Assembly (NCBI GenBank): GCA_016713435.1
Contig: JADJPD010000003.1
Coordinates: 62,001 to 126,000 of the forward strand
Length of the DNA stretch: 64,000 nucleotides
DNA from: Gemmatimonadota bacterium
GTDB taxonomy: Bacteria > Gemmatimonadota > Gemmatimonadetes > Gemmatimonadales > GWC2-71-9
Direction of reading: 5' to 3'
The notes beneath the pieces are model-generated. The model did not search any database. It was not told the origin of the DNA and saw only the letters and a list, made by a program, of their open reading frames with translations. Below, piece after piece: positions 55,392-64,000 of the stretch. Made by a program: the position numbers and the translations under genes. The number at the start of each line of letters is the position of its first letter. Position 1 is the stretch's first letter.

Positions 55392-57925
55392 ATGCGCGCC
55401 CGCTTCCGCCCCGTCCGCCGCCCGCCGCCCCCCGGCCGCCACACCGACCCCGCCGAGGAGAACGCGGGCCTGGTGCGCTCGGCCCGGATCGCGGCCCATG
55501 CGCCGATCGGCCTCTTCGAGACCGACGAGGTGGGCCGCTGCCGCTACGTGAACCCCACCTGGTGCGGGCTCACCGGCCTCGACGCCGCCCAGGCCCTCGA
55601 CGCCGGCTGGATGCAGGCCATCGAGGCGGGGGACGTGCAGGCGGTGCGGGCCGAGTGGCAGGCCGCGGCGATGGAGCGGCGGGACTTCACCGCCGAGTTC
55701 CGGCTCCGGCATCCCGACGGCTCCACGCGCTGGTTCGGCGCCAGCGCCCGCGCGGTGCGGGACCCGGCCGGCGTGACGGTCTCCTACGTGGGCACCCTGC
55801 TCGACATCAGCGACCGCAAGCGGAGCGAGGAGGAGCTCTTCCGCTACTCCCTCGACGTCGAGGACGCCCGCACCCGGGTGGAGGCGCAGGCCGGCACCCT
55901 CGCCGAGCAGGCCGACGAGCTGGCCCGCGCGCGCGACCAGGCGCTCGAGGCCGTGCGCATGAAGTCGGCGTTCTTCGCCATGATGAGCCACGAGATCCGC
56001 ACCCCGATGAACGGGGTGATCGGCATGACGGGCCTGCTGCTCGACACCGAGCTGACGCCCGAGCAGCGGAGCTTCGTGGAGACGGTGCGCGCCTCGGGGG
56101 AGTCGCTGCTCACCATCATCAACGACATCCTGGACTTCTCCAAGATCGAGGCGGGCCGGCTGTCGCTCGAGACGGTGGACTTCTCGCTCCGCGAGGTGGT
56201 GGAGGACACGCTCGACCTGCTGGCCGAGAAGGCCACGGCCAAGGACATCGACCTCGTGGCGCTGGTGCCGCGCGCCGTCCCCGACCGGCTCCGCGGCGAC
56301 CCGGCGCGCATCCGCCAGGTGCTCACCAACCTGGTGGCCAACGCGGTCAAGTTCACCGAGCACGGGGGCGTCACCGTCGAGGTGCGCATCGAGCCGGGCG
56401 AGACCCTCCCCTGCCTCCACTGGGCCGTGCGCGACACGGGCATCGGCCTCACGGAGGAGCAGCGGGCCCGGCTCTTCCAGCCCTTCGCCCAGGCCGACAG
56501 CTCCACCACGCGCCGCTACGGCGGCACCGGCCTCGGCCTGGCCATCTGCCGGCAGCTGGTGGAGCTGATGGGCGGCAGCATCGGCGTGGACAGCGTGCCC
56601 GGCCGCGGGAGCACCTTCTGGTTCACCCTGCCGCTCGAGGTGGTCGCGGGCCCGGGGGCGCTCGATCCCGATCCCGACCTGGCGGGCGTCGCCGCGCTGG
56701 TGGTGGAGTCGCAGCCCGCGGTGCGGCAGCAGCTGAGCGACCTGCTGGAGGCCTGGGGCCTCCGGGTGCAGGCCGTCGTGGAGCCGGCGGAGGCCTTCCT
56801 CCGGCTCGGCGAGGCGGCGCGCGACGGGCAGCCCTGCCGGCTGGCCATCGTGGACGCCACCCTGCCCGAATCCGACGGCCTGGCGCTGGCCCAGGCCATC
56901 GCCGAGTCCGAGGCCCTCGGCGCCACCAAGGTGGTGCTGCTGGCCGGGCTCGCGGAGCGGAGCCTGGCGCGGGCCGCCAAGGCGGCGGGCGTGGCCGCCG
57001 TGCTGGGCAAGCCCGTGCGCCACCGTCCGCTCCATGCGGCCCTCCGGGTGGCGCTCGGCCTCGAGGTGGAGGCGCCGGAACGGAGCCAGCTCCTCACCGC
57101 CGGCGAGGGCCGGCCCCGCCGCCCCCGCGCCCGGGCCCGGGTGCTGGTGGCCGAGGACAACCCGGTGAACCAGAAGCTCGCGGTGCAGATGCTCGAGCGC
57201 CTCGGCGCCGTGGTGGACCTGGCCGCCGACGGGCGCGAGGCCGTGGCCGCGGCGCGCGGCTTCCCCTACGACCTGGTGTTCCTCGACTGCCAGATGCCGG
57301 AGATGGACGGCTACGAGGCCGCCGCCGCCATCCGCGCCCTCGAGGGCGACGCGCGCCGGGTGCCGATCGTGGCCATGACGGCCAACGCCATGCAGGGCGA
57401 CCGCGAGAAATGCCTGGCCGCCGGCATGGACGACTACCTGCCGAAGCCGGTCCGCGCCCAGGAGCTGCTGGCCATGGTGGGGAGGTGGGTGGGCTGGGAG
57501 GAGGGCGACGGGGCGCCGGAACCCCCGCCGCCGCCCCGGCCGGCGCGCCCCGCCCTGGCCGAGGAGCCGAGCTTCAACGCCACCATGGTGGAGGAGATCC
57601 GGGAGCTCTCCCGGACGGCGCCGACGCGCTGGTGCTGGAGCTGGCGGAGATGTTCTTCGCGGAGGTGCCGCAGCGCCTGACGATCCTGCGCGACGGGCTG
57701 GCGCAGGGGAACGCGGCGGAGGTGGCCCGGGTGGCGCACCTGCTCAAGGGCAGCGCGGGCAACATCGGCGCCGCCCGCACGGCGGCGCTGGCGGGCCGCC
57801 TCGAGAAGGCGGCCCGCGGCGGCCAGCTCGGCGAGGGCGCCCCGGTCTTCGCCGAGCTGGAGCACGAGCTGCCGCGATTCCGGGCGGCGCTGGACCTCTA
57901 TCTCGCCACCCACGCCGCACGCTGA
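55392..57925 (+). CDS. PAS hybrid histidine kinase, frameshifted near the HPt domain
   Basis: About 845 residues joined, ATG at 55392. One PAS domain (FETDEVGRCRYVNPTWCGLT, HPDGSTRWFGASAR), a coiled-coil linker, HisKA (AMMSHEIRTPMNGVIG, His about 201), HATPase (NAVKFT, DTGIGL, GGTGLGLAICRQ), a receiver with a lost acidic pair (ALVVESQPAV) but retained Asp (IVDATLPESDG), a full receiver (VLVAEDNPVNQ, VFLDCQMPEMDG) and an HPt (VAHLLKGSAGNIG). The frame changes at about 57615 between RELS and PDGADALVLELAEMFF; one base is missing. No transmembrane helices. It lies 11 bases after the previous kinase. Confidence 0.88.
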
Positions 57926-57976
57926 CCCGGCCCGGAGCTGGCGGCGCTCCCGTCAGGTGGTACCTTGCGGGAGGCC

Positions 57977-59362
57977 ATGGTTCCCGACCCCTCCCCCTAC
58001 GATGCAGTGGTGCACGCCCGCCTGCAGGCGGCGCTGGGCGCGCGCCTGACGATCGGCAGCCCGCTTGGCCGCGGGGGGTTCGGCATCGTCTATGCCGCGG
58101 AGGAGGTGGAGACCGGGCGCGCCGTCGCCGTCAAGCTGCTCCGCCCGGATCTCGCGGCCCCGCTCCTGCGGGAGCGCTTCCGCCGGGAGGCGAGTTGTGC
58201 GGCGCGCCTGGTGCATCCCCACATCGTCCCCGTCCTCGAGGTGGGCGAGGAGGGCGACCTCTCGTGGTTCCTGATGCCCCGCATCTCGGGCGAGACCCTG
58301 CGCGAGCGCCTGCTCCGCGAGGGGCGCCTGCCGATCGGGGAGGCACGCCGCATCATGCTGGAGGTGGCAGACGCCCTCCACGCGGCCCATGATGCGGGCC
58401 TGCTCCACCGCGACGTGAAGCCGGACAACATCCTCCTCGAGGCCCCCGCGGGCCGGGCCCTCCTCACCGATTTCGGGATCGCGAAGTCGCTCGATGGCAC
58501 GGGGGCCGGCCTCACCACGGCGGGGGCGGTGGTCGGCACGCCGCAGTACATGAGCCCGGAGCAGGCCGGGGCCGAGCCGGTCATCGGGCCCCAGAGCGAC
58601 CTCTACTCGTTAGGCGTGGTCACGTACCAGATGCTCACCGGGGTGCTGCCGTTCGAGGGGACGAGCCCGGGTGGAATCCTGCTTCGGCAGGTGCGCGACC
58701 GGGCGCCGCCCGTGGCGCGCGGCCGGCCGGAATGCCCCGCCAGCCTCGCCGCCGCCGTGGACCGATGCATCACGTTCGAACCCGGCGAGCGATGGGAGGG
58801 GGCCGAGGACCTGATTGCCGCACTGGGACGGCCGAGCGCCGTGCGCTCGCCCGGCCTGCAGGGCACCGCGACCGACGACGACGCGGCCAGCTTCCGGCGT
58901 GGCCTGATGCTGGGGGTCGGGGTGATGCTGGCGGGGGCGGGCGTGGACCTGGCTCGGGGTGAACTCCTTCTGGCACCGCTGACCGCCGTGGGTGCGGCAG
59001 GGGTCCTGGCGGCCTGGTACGGCTCGCTCTGGACGCGAGGTCACACCTGGCGGAGCTTGGTGCTCCCGGCGAGGGTGCACTCCGCCCCGGCCGCGCCGGT
59101 GCCACGGACCCCCGCCGACCAGATGCGGAGCGACCGGGCCTTCATCCTGCGGAAACTGACCACCCTGCCGGCCAGCGAGCGACGGCGCCATGCCGGGCTT
59201 CCCCTCGCGCTCGACCGGGCCATTCTCGCCCTGGAAGCGGGCGGGACCTCCGCTCCCCTGGTGAACCAGATCGCGCGGCTCCGCACCGCCCTCGCCGCCG
59301 GGGCGGGCTTCGACGACCCGGCCATCACCATGGTCATCGCCGAACTCGAGCGCGGTGCCTAG
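57977..59362 (+). CDS. Serine/threonine protein kinase with C-terminal membrane hairpin
   Basis: 461 residues from ATG at 57977. Hanks-type kinase domain, about 25-285: IGSPLGRGGFGIVYAAEEVE (Gly loop), AVAVKLLRPD (Lys), LLHRDVKPDNILLE (catalytic Asp), LLTDFGIAKSL (DFG) and GTPQYMSPEQA (activation segment end). Two hydrophobic helices at about 310-350 are followed by a cytosolic helical tail of about 95 residues (FILRKLTTLPASERRRHAGL). Such PknB-like kinases are common in this phylum. It starts 51 bases after the hybrid kinases, possibly in the same transcript, and converges with the next gene, their stop codons overlapping. Confidence 0.92.
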   Translation: MVPDPSPYDAVVHARLQAALGARLTIGSPLGRGGFGIVYAAEEVETGRAVAVKLLRPDLAAPLLRERFRREASCAARLVHPHIVPVLEVGEEGDLSWFLMPRISGETLRERLLREGRLPIGEARRIMLEVADALHAAHDAGLLHRDVKPDNILLEAPAGRALLTDFGIAKSLDGTGAGLTTAGAVVGTPQYMSPEQAGAEPVIGPQSDLYSLGVVTYQMLTGVLPFEGTSPGGILLRQVRDRAPPVARGRPECPASLAAAVDRCITFEPGERWEGAEDLIAALGRPSAVRSPGLQGTATDDDAASFRRGLMLGVGVMLAGAGVDLARGELLLAPLTAVGAAGVLAAWYGSLWTRGHTWRSLVLPARVHSAPAAPVPRTPADQMRSDRAFILRKLTTLPASERRRHAGLPLALDRAILALEAGGTSAPLVNQIARLRTALAAGAGFDDPAITMVIAELERGA

Positions 59363-60540
59363 TCCGAACCCCGCCGGTCCAGTTCCCAGAGCAGCAAGCC
59401 GATCACGAGCGCGCAGCTCAGCAGGCTTCCGACCAGTGCGAGCGGCGAGAGCTGCGCGCCGCGCGGGAACTCGCCGTACCGCCGCGCCAGCCAGCGTGAG
59501 GTCCACGCCTCCGCCGTCTCGCCGTAGGCGGCCTCGAAGGCCGCCAGCATCGGGTCCGGCGATCCCCAGAGGGACTGGAACGACTCCTGGCCGCGATCGA
59601 GGATCAGGTCACTGACCCAACGCGGCGCGTCGGCCCCAAGCGGGTCTCCCCAGATGGTGATCCGCGGGATGCCCCCTTCCACTCCGCCGAACGACTGCCT
59701 TCGCAGGGTCAGTGGCCCCCGGCAGGCCGGGAGTTCACCAGCCAGGCACCGGGCGCCGTCGGGCCCGAGGAGGTACGCGGGGTGCGGCTCGCCCAGGACC
59801 GGCCGCAGCACCCGGAGGAAGCGGCGGCCCATGGCGTCGGCCATTTCCTGCTCCACGTCGGCCGCCCACTGCGCCTCGAACGACCGCCGGCCACGCGCCC
59901 AGTCACTGGCCTGGGCCACCCGATAGCCCATCGTCTCGAGCCAGCGTTGCATCCCCGGCCCGGGGGCACCGAAGGTCTTCCAGAGCGAGCACATCCCGAT
60001 GTGGGCCTGCAGGTTCCACCGCAGGTGGCGCCGCAGCCGCGCGAGGTCCTGGGGCCCGTCACGCTCGGTCAAGGGCGGCAGCACGACGACGCACGTCCGG
60101 CCATCGAGCGCGCTTGGGGGCACCACGAAGCCAGCGTACAGGACGCTGAAGGGCGCTCCCGGGATGGCCTCGCCCTCCGCCGGCAGGACGGTCCAGAGAC
60201 GCACCGGTGTCGTGCCGGCGGGTACGAGGCGCCACGCCTGCTCCGACAGCTGGCGGACCACCGCCGCCAGCTCAGGATCGTGGCGTCCGAGGACCGTCAC
60301 CCCCACCGGGCTCGTGGAATCACGCCGGATCGCCGCGCGAGCCTGCTCGCGGATCCACCCGGCCATCTTCTTCCGCACCAGGTCCGCCGCCGAGATCACC
60401 TCCGGCGTCGGCCGTTGAGTCGCGGCCGTGTACCGCACCCAGCCGGGCTCGTTGACCTGCGACGGCGGCAGGAACCGGACGGCCAGCAGCGCGACCCCCA
60501 GCATGAGCGCGGCGCCCCAGCGAGAGACGGCTTTGGTCAT
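59359..60540 (-). CDS. Exported, C-terminally anchored protein of unknown family (copy A)
   Basis: 393 residues from ATG at 60540. N-terminal signal or anchor (about 9-23), large extracytoplasmic part, and a C-terminal helix (SPLALVGSLLSCALVIGLLL) followed by WELDRRGSD. Landmarks: IREQARAAIRRDSTS, YLLGPDGARCLAGELPAC with a C-x7-C pair, FEAAYGETAEAWTSRWLARR. The gene just upstream encodes a protein of the same architecture with a similar C-x7-C pair, so the two are paralogues. Placement behind an ABC exporter and GntR regulator suggests an envelope function. No catalytic motif (no HExxH) is seen. ATG overlaps the upstream stop (ATGA). Confidence 0.7.
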   Translation of the reverse strand: MTKAVSRWGAALMLGVALLAVRFLPPSQVNEPGWVRYTAATQRPTPEVISAADLVRKKMAGWIREQARAAIRRDSTSPVGVTVLGRHDPELAAVVRQLSEQAWRLVPAGTTPVRLWTVLPAEGEAIPGAPFSVLYAGFVVPPSALDGRTCVVVLPPLTERDGPQDLARLRRHLRWNLQAHIGMCSLWKTFGAPGPGMQRWLETMGYRVAQASDWARGRRSFEAQWAADVEQEMADAMGRRFLRVLRPVLGEPHPAYLLGPDGARCLAGELPACRGPLTLRRQSFGGVEGGIPRITIWGDPLGADAPRWVSDLILDRGQESFQSLWGSPDPMLAAFEAAYGETAEAWTSRWLARRYGEFPRGAQLSPLALVGSLLSCALVIGLLLWELDRRGSD

Positions 60541-61660
60541 CGGCGCCCCCAGCAGGTCACGAGCAGGAGCAGCACCGCCCACAGCACCGCAGTGAGCAGC
60601 AGGCTCGCGCCCACCACCACGGGAGCCGGCCGGCCCTGCTCCACCCGATCGCGCCAGCGCCGCAGCAGGACGTCGGCCGGCACGCCGCTCGCCGCGGCGA
60701 ACCGATCGGAGAGCGGGCGCGAGGGATCGGCCAGGAGCCGACCCCACGCCCCGGCGCCACCGGCGTCGAGCGCGAGGCCCAGGTAGATCGTGCGGGCTTC
60801 GTTGCCGAGCGGGATCGGCACGCGGAACTGGTTGTTGCCCCAGGCTCGTGCCTCCGCGGGGGTGCGGTCCGCAAGGCTCGTGGCCCGCCCGAACACCCGC
60901 AGGCACGCCTCGTCGCTCTGGTCCTTGGTGCAGGCGAGCCAGTCCATCTGGACCGGGCCCCAGTCCCAGGCGCTCGCGAGGATCAGGGCGCGCCGTCCCG
61001 CCGCGTCGTACCAGCGGGTCACGGGCTCGGCGCCCGCGACCAGCCCAAGCGCTTCCTCACAGGCGCCCAGGTCCCCGAGGACGCACCCCTTCGCCGGGAC
61101 TGCGCCGCCCAGCGCGAGCAGGTAGTACGACGTCCGGGCGACCCGGGCGGAGTCGCCGGTGTCCAGCACCTGATCCGGCAGCCAGGCGCGCAACGCCGGA
61201 TCGGTGGCGTCCCAGAGCAGCCGCTCGGCGAAGCTCCGCAGCGCGATGGCCAGCGCCTTGCGGCCTGGGATGCCGCCGCGACTCACCCCGTCCCCCCAGG
61301 GAGTGGGACCGCCAGCCGCCAGGCATCGTTGCCATCACTCGTGACCCGGATCGGCACCTGCGCGAGCGGGGGGTGCAGCCGGCCGCGGCCCGAGAGATCC
61401 GCCCAGGCCTCCGTGGCCGCGGCCTGCACGTCCGCCATCACCTCGGGCAGCACGCGGAGGCGGAAATCCCCGGCCGAGATGATGCGCTCCTCCGCCCGGC
61501 GCGAGCGGGTCGAGTCGCGCACCGCCTGGGTCGTCACGCGCTGCCGCCACACTCGCACGGCCGCGGCGAAACTGGTGTCCGGGGCGGGGGCGGCTTGCGC
61601 GCTGAGGGCACCGACCCCGAGCAGCACGGCCACGGCCACGGCAGCCGGCCGGCTAGACAT
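60537..61660 (-). CDS. Exported, C-terminally anchored protein of unknown family (copy B), split by a frameshift
   Basis: Two ORFs, 61283-61660 and 60537-61286, meet at a GTGA overlap; the first has a signal peptide (VAVAVLLGVGALSAQA), the second none. Adding one G in the GGGGGG run at about 61300 joins them as AVPLPGGDGVSRGGIPG, so I read a single protein of about 373 residues. WRQRVTTQAVRDSTRS and YYLLALGGAVPAKGC, then LGDLGAC (C-x7-C), parallel copy A; the C-terminal helix VVVGASLLLTAVLWAVLLLL ends CWGRR. Alternatively these are two coupled genes. The first ATG overlaps the ABC permease stop by 8 bases. Function unknown. Confidence 0.6.
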
Positions 61661-62303
61661 CGAACAGCATCCAGCGCCCCGCGAAGATGGCGAAGGGGCC
61701 TGGGGGGGAGAACAGCAGGGACAGCAGCGTCTCGGCGGGGTCGCGGGCGCCGGCGATTTCGGCCACGCCGGGTGCGACCAGCATGAGGATCACCAGCGCG
61801 GCGACAACGCCGGCCACGACCGTGGAGTCCGCGGCGGCCATGGCGAAGATCATGCTGTACGCCACCACGCTGGCCAGCGCAAACCGCAGCGAGACGCTGC
61901 CGGGGTAGGCATGCAGGCCGGGCGGGAGCTGCACCGTCACCGCCACGAGGATCGTGGCCAGGAGCAGCGCGAGTGCCGGCACGAGGACGAGCACGAGGCC
62001 CGCCTGGTAGCGCAGGAGCACGAACTGCCAGCGTGGCACGGGCATCGCCATGGCATACACGCGGCGTCCCTGGCGGTCAGGATACCAGAGCCCGGCGGCG
62101 ACCACCCAGCCGACGATGATCGCCGCGATGGGATAGAGGATTCCCGCGCTCTCCAGCCGGTTGAGCAGCGGTACTAGCATCGTCCCGCCCGTGAAGTCGC
62201 TGCGCGCCGCGACCAGCGGGATGGCGGCCACCGCGAGGGTGACGGCGAGCAGCGGCCAGCGAAGCCACTTCCACTGGACGTAGAGGATGGCACGGAACAT
62301 CAT
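61653..62303 (-). CDS. ABC-2 type transporter permease
   Basis: 216 residues, six predicted helices (LRWPLLAVTLAVAAIPLVAA; ILYPIAAIIVGWVVAAGLWY; VLLRYQAGLVLVLVPALALL; and three more). WYPDRQGRRVYAMAMPVPRW is the cytosolic coupling loop expected to contact the ATPase. Short for an ABC-2 permease but similar to YtrC/D-like partners in GntR-controlled ABC operons. It overlaps the ATPase gene (ATGA at 62300-62303). Confidence 0.8.
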   Translation of the reverse strand: MMFRAILYVQWKWLRWPLLAVTLAVAAIPLVAARSDFTGGTMLVPLLNRLESAGILYPIAAIIVGWVVAAGLWYPDRQGRRVYAMAMPVPRWQFVLLRYQAGLVLVLVPALALLLATILVAVTVQLPPGLHAYPGSVSLRFALASVVAYSMIFAMAAADSTVVAGVVAALVILMLVAPGVAEIAGARDPAETLLSLLFSPPGPFAIFAGRWMLFDV

Positions 62304-63205
62304 GCCACCTCCCCCGCAGGCTGCCGCGAGGTACGGAGCATCTCCACGAAGCCCTCCTCGAGATCGAGGTCAATCACGTCCCGCAGCGTCGCGCCGACGC
62401 CCTCGAACCACTGCGTCATGGGCGCCTGCCAGCCGCGCACCACCCAGGTCTCGGCGAGGGGCCCGTCCGGCTCGCGTGCCAGCAGCACGAAGGGGGTGTC
62501 CCCCAGGCGGGCCGGGGCCTTCTGCACCCGGAGCCGCTTGATGCCGTTCTTGAAGCTCTGCATCGGGAGCTCCGCCACCACGCGCCCGTGATCCATCACG
62601 CCCACCCAGTCACAGATGCGCTCGAGTTCGTGGACCAGGTGGCTGGAGATGAACACGGTGGCGTTCCGCTCGGCCACGAAATCGAGCAGCGCGGTGAGCA
62701 CCTCGCGCCGCACCACGGGGTCGAGGCCGTCGGTCGGCTCGTCGAGCACCAGCAGCTCCGGACACTGCCCGAGCGCCTGCAGGATCATGAGCTTGCCCAT
62801 CTCGCCCTTGGAGAGCCGGGCCAGGGAGCGGTCGGCGGCGAGGGCGAAGCGGCGGAACAGCTCGTCCGCCCACCGCTGGTCCCAGCGCGGGTAGAAGGCG
62901 CGATGGTAGGCAATGGATTCCGCGACAGTGAGTCCCTGGTAGAGATGGGGGCGCTCCGGCACGTAGCCGGTACCGGCCAGGGCCCGGGCCACCTCGCGCG
63001 GGACCGCGTGTCCCAGCACCGTGACCTGCCCCGCCTGGGCCCGGAGCAGGCCCAGCAGCAGGCGGATGGTGGTGGTCTTGCCGGCGCCGTTCGGGCCCAG
63101 GAACCCGTAGACGGCCCCGCGGGGGACCGTCAGGCTCAGGTCCCGGATCTCGAAGCCCTTGCCGACACGGTAGGCCAGGTCGCGGACGGTGATGGCGGCG
63201 TCCAT
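62300..63205 (-). CDS. ABC transporter ATP-binding protein
   Basis: 301 residues. YGFLGPNGAGKTTTIRLLLG (Walker A), a Q-loop before VPERPHLYQGL, LARLSKGEMGKLMILQALGQ (signature LSKGE), LLVLDEPTDGLDP (Walker B/D-loop) and VFISSHLVHELERI (H-loop), followed by a 90-residue C-terminal domain. Pairs with the adjacent permease; with a YtrA-type GntR gene upstream it resembles bacterial antibiotic- or envelope-stress-responsive ABC systems. Its ATG shares one base with the GntR stop (TGATG). Confidence 0.93.
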   Translation of the reverse strand: MDAAITVRDLAYRVGKGFEIRDLSLTVPRGAVYGFLGPNGAGKTTTIRLLLGLLRAQAGQVTVLGHAVPREVARALAGTGYVPERPHLYQGLTVAESIAYHRAFYPRWDQRWADELFRRFALAADRSLARLSKGEMGKLMILQALGQCPELLVLDEPTDGLDPVVRREVLTALLDFVAERNATVFISSHLVHELERICDWVGVMDHGRVVAELPMQSFKNGIKRLRVQKAPARLGDTPFVLLAREPDGPLAETWVVRGWQAPMTQWFEGVGATLRDVIDLDLEEGFVEMLRTSRQPAGEVA

Positions 63206-63582
63206 CAGGCGGCTCCCTTGAGCTCACGCTCCAGCGCTGCCCGCAGGTCTTCCGCGGATATGCCGAGCCGCCCCGCGTCCGCCAGCATCGCCCGCACCAG
63301 CCGCCGGGCCTCGTCCAGCCGTTCCGCCGCGCGCCGCGCCGGCTCCACCTCGCGCACGTACGTCCCCGCCCCCTGTCGCATCTCCACGAATCCCTCCCCC
63401 TCGAGCTCGCGATAGGCCTGCACCACCGTCGCCGGGTTGATCCGGAGCTGCCCCGCCAGGAGCCGCACCGATGGCAGCGGGTCCCCCGGGCGAAGCTCCC
63501 CGGCGGCAATCGCCACCTTCACCCGCCCCGCGATCTGGGCGTACAGCGGCACGGCACTCCGGGGGTTGATCTGCTCGAACAT
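63205..63582 (-). CDS. GntR-family regulator, YtrA subfamily
   Basis: 125 residues from ATG at 63582 (a TTG at 63600 would add six). The HTH reads VPLYAQIAGRVKVAIAAGEL, PLPSVRLLAGQLRINPATVV and AYRELEGEGFVEMRQGAGTY; the short C-terminal tail (about 50 residues, AERLDEARRLVRAMLADAGR) is the small dimerisation extension of the YtrA group. It lies first in an operon with an ABC ATPase, permease and two exported proteins, and probably represses it through the inverted repeat at 63600-63623. Confidence 0.92.
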   Translation of the reverse strand: MFEQINPRSAVPLYAQIAGRVKVAIAAGELRPGDPLPSVRLLAGQLRINPATVVQAYRELEGEGFVEMRQGAGTYVREVEPARRAAERLDEARRLVRAMLADAGRLGISAEDLRAALERELKGAA

Positions 63583-63599
63583 CGGCTGGGCTTGCCTCA

Positions 63600-63623
63600 A
63601 GTGTATTGTTGTACCAATACACT
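63600..63623 (-). promoter_or_regulatory. Operator for the YtrA-type GntR regulator
   Basis: AGTGTATTG and CAATACACT are perfect 9-base arms around TTGTAC, 18 bases upstream of the regulator's ATG. Low GC against the background. YtrA-family regulators bind GTATTG-type inverted repeats upstream of their own operons. The promoter is expected to overlap. Confidence 0.8.
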
Positions 63624-63698
63624 AAGACACACTCCGGGCCCCGTCAAGCGGGGTGCCGGAAGGCGCGGGGAGGCCCCCGGCGGGCCTATAAATGAGAA

Positions 63699-63724
63699 GG
63701 GCCGGCCACCGAAGTGGCCGACCC
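63699..63724 (-). terminator. Terminator of the CBS-domain gene
   Basis: On the minus strand GGGTCGGCCAC and GTGGCCGGCCC pair through 11 positions (one T-G) around the stable tetraloop TTCG, followed by TTCTCATTTATAGG. It lies about 60 bases beyond the stop at 63783. Confidence 0.65.
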
Positions 63725-63782
63725 TCCTCCCCCTCTCGCCCCCTCTCTAGTGGAGCGAGTCTTTTTCAGTGACCTTGGGCGG

Positions 63783-64000
63783 TCAGACCTTGGCGGCCGC
63801 CAGCGTCCGGACCAGGTCGGTGGTGGACACCACGCCCACCAGGCGGCCCTGGCTCTCCACGAACAGCCGGTGCACCTCGAGGTAGAGCATCCGCTGGGCG
63901 GCATCCCGGATGCTGGCATCGGGGCCGATGGTCTGGGGGCGGGGCGTCATGAGCTCCCGCACCTCCATCTTGGTGAAGATCCGCTCCCGCTCCGTCGGCT
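63783..64000 (-). CDS. CBS-domain protein, 5' end outside the window
   Basis: The last 72 residues of a protein whose start lies beyond the right edge. MEVRELMTPRPQTIGPDASI, then AAQRMLYLEVHRLFVESQGR and LVGVVSTTDLVRTLAAAKV, form one complete CBS domain with the typical V-x-M-T-P opening and GVVSTTDL end. CBS domains pair to bind adenosyl nucleotides. In frame the sequence continues to 64000 (TERERIFTK), so a start at 63968 is possible but the upstream residues look like domain linker, probably following a first CBS domain. Confidence 0.8.
   Translation of the reverse strand, partial: PTERERIFTKMEVRELMTPRPQTIGPDASIRDAAQRMLYLEVHRLFVESQGRLVGVVSTTDLVRTLAAAKV

Overview
High-GC (roughly 70%) bacterial sequence. 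The arginine gene order (argG, a P-loop gene, argC, argD, acetylornithine-type argF, argB, argE-like, argH, argR), the many DUF4097 and exported small proteins, and the H-NOX/HNOBA-kinase pair suggest Gemmatimonadota; this is inference from gene content, not a database match.

Layout. 1-4.4 kb: an integron-like cassette array. Small plus-strand genes are separated by imperfect palindromes with attC hallmarks (RYYYAAC and GTTRRRY ends, inner arms that match except for skipped bases). The first two complete sites are convincing; later ones decay and the genes between them are broken. No integrase lies in the window, which starts inside the array. 4.4-8.2 kb: small exported or lipoprotein genes, several frameshifted. 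8.2-20 kb, minus strand: a CPA2-type cation antiporter, argR, and an almost complete arginine operon with coupled start/stop overlaps, led by argG downstream of an AT-rich candidate ArgR operator. The carbamoyltransferase is of the N-acetylornithine type, so the route probably runs through N-acetylcitrulline, with the ArgE-like M20 enzyme removing the acetyl group. No argA or argJ is present; an uncharacterised P-loop protein sits between argG and argC. 20-23 kb: a LysM protein, a lipoprotein, and two coupled M42-type peptidases, one of which has lost its metal ligands. 23-30 kb: addB-addA recombination nuclease and an aldo/keto reductase. 30-39 kb: pbpC with a giant alpha-2-macroglobulin. 39-45.5 kb: sigma-54 activator, EamA exporter with its Lrp/AsnC regulator, a REC-GGDEF-like-REC protein, an amino-acid permease.

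45.6-48.5 kb, minus strand: ECF sigma factor, zinc-finger anti-sigma, and two DUF4097 envelope proteins in one operon. 48.7-57.9 kb, plus strand: a shortened H-NOX-like gene coupled to an HNOBA-domain hybrid histidine kinase, followed by two more large PAS hybrid kinases, then a Ser/Thr kinase. 59.4-63.6 kb, minus strand: a YtrA-type GntR regulator with a near-perfect operator, an ABC ATPase and permease, and two paralogous exported proteins anchored by a C-terminal helix. A CBS-domain protein runs off the right edge.

Quality note: single-base frameshifts are frequent in 0.7-13.1 kb and sporadic later, often at short homopolymers and within conserved enzymes (argH, argE, antiporter, two kinases). 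Most are more likely sequence errors than true pseudogenes; 13.2-48.5 kb is nearly clean.
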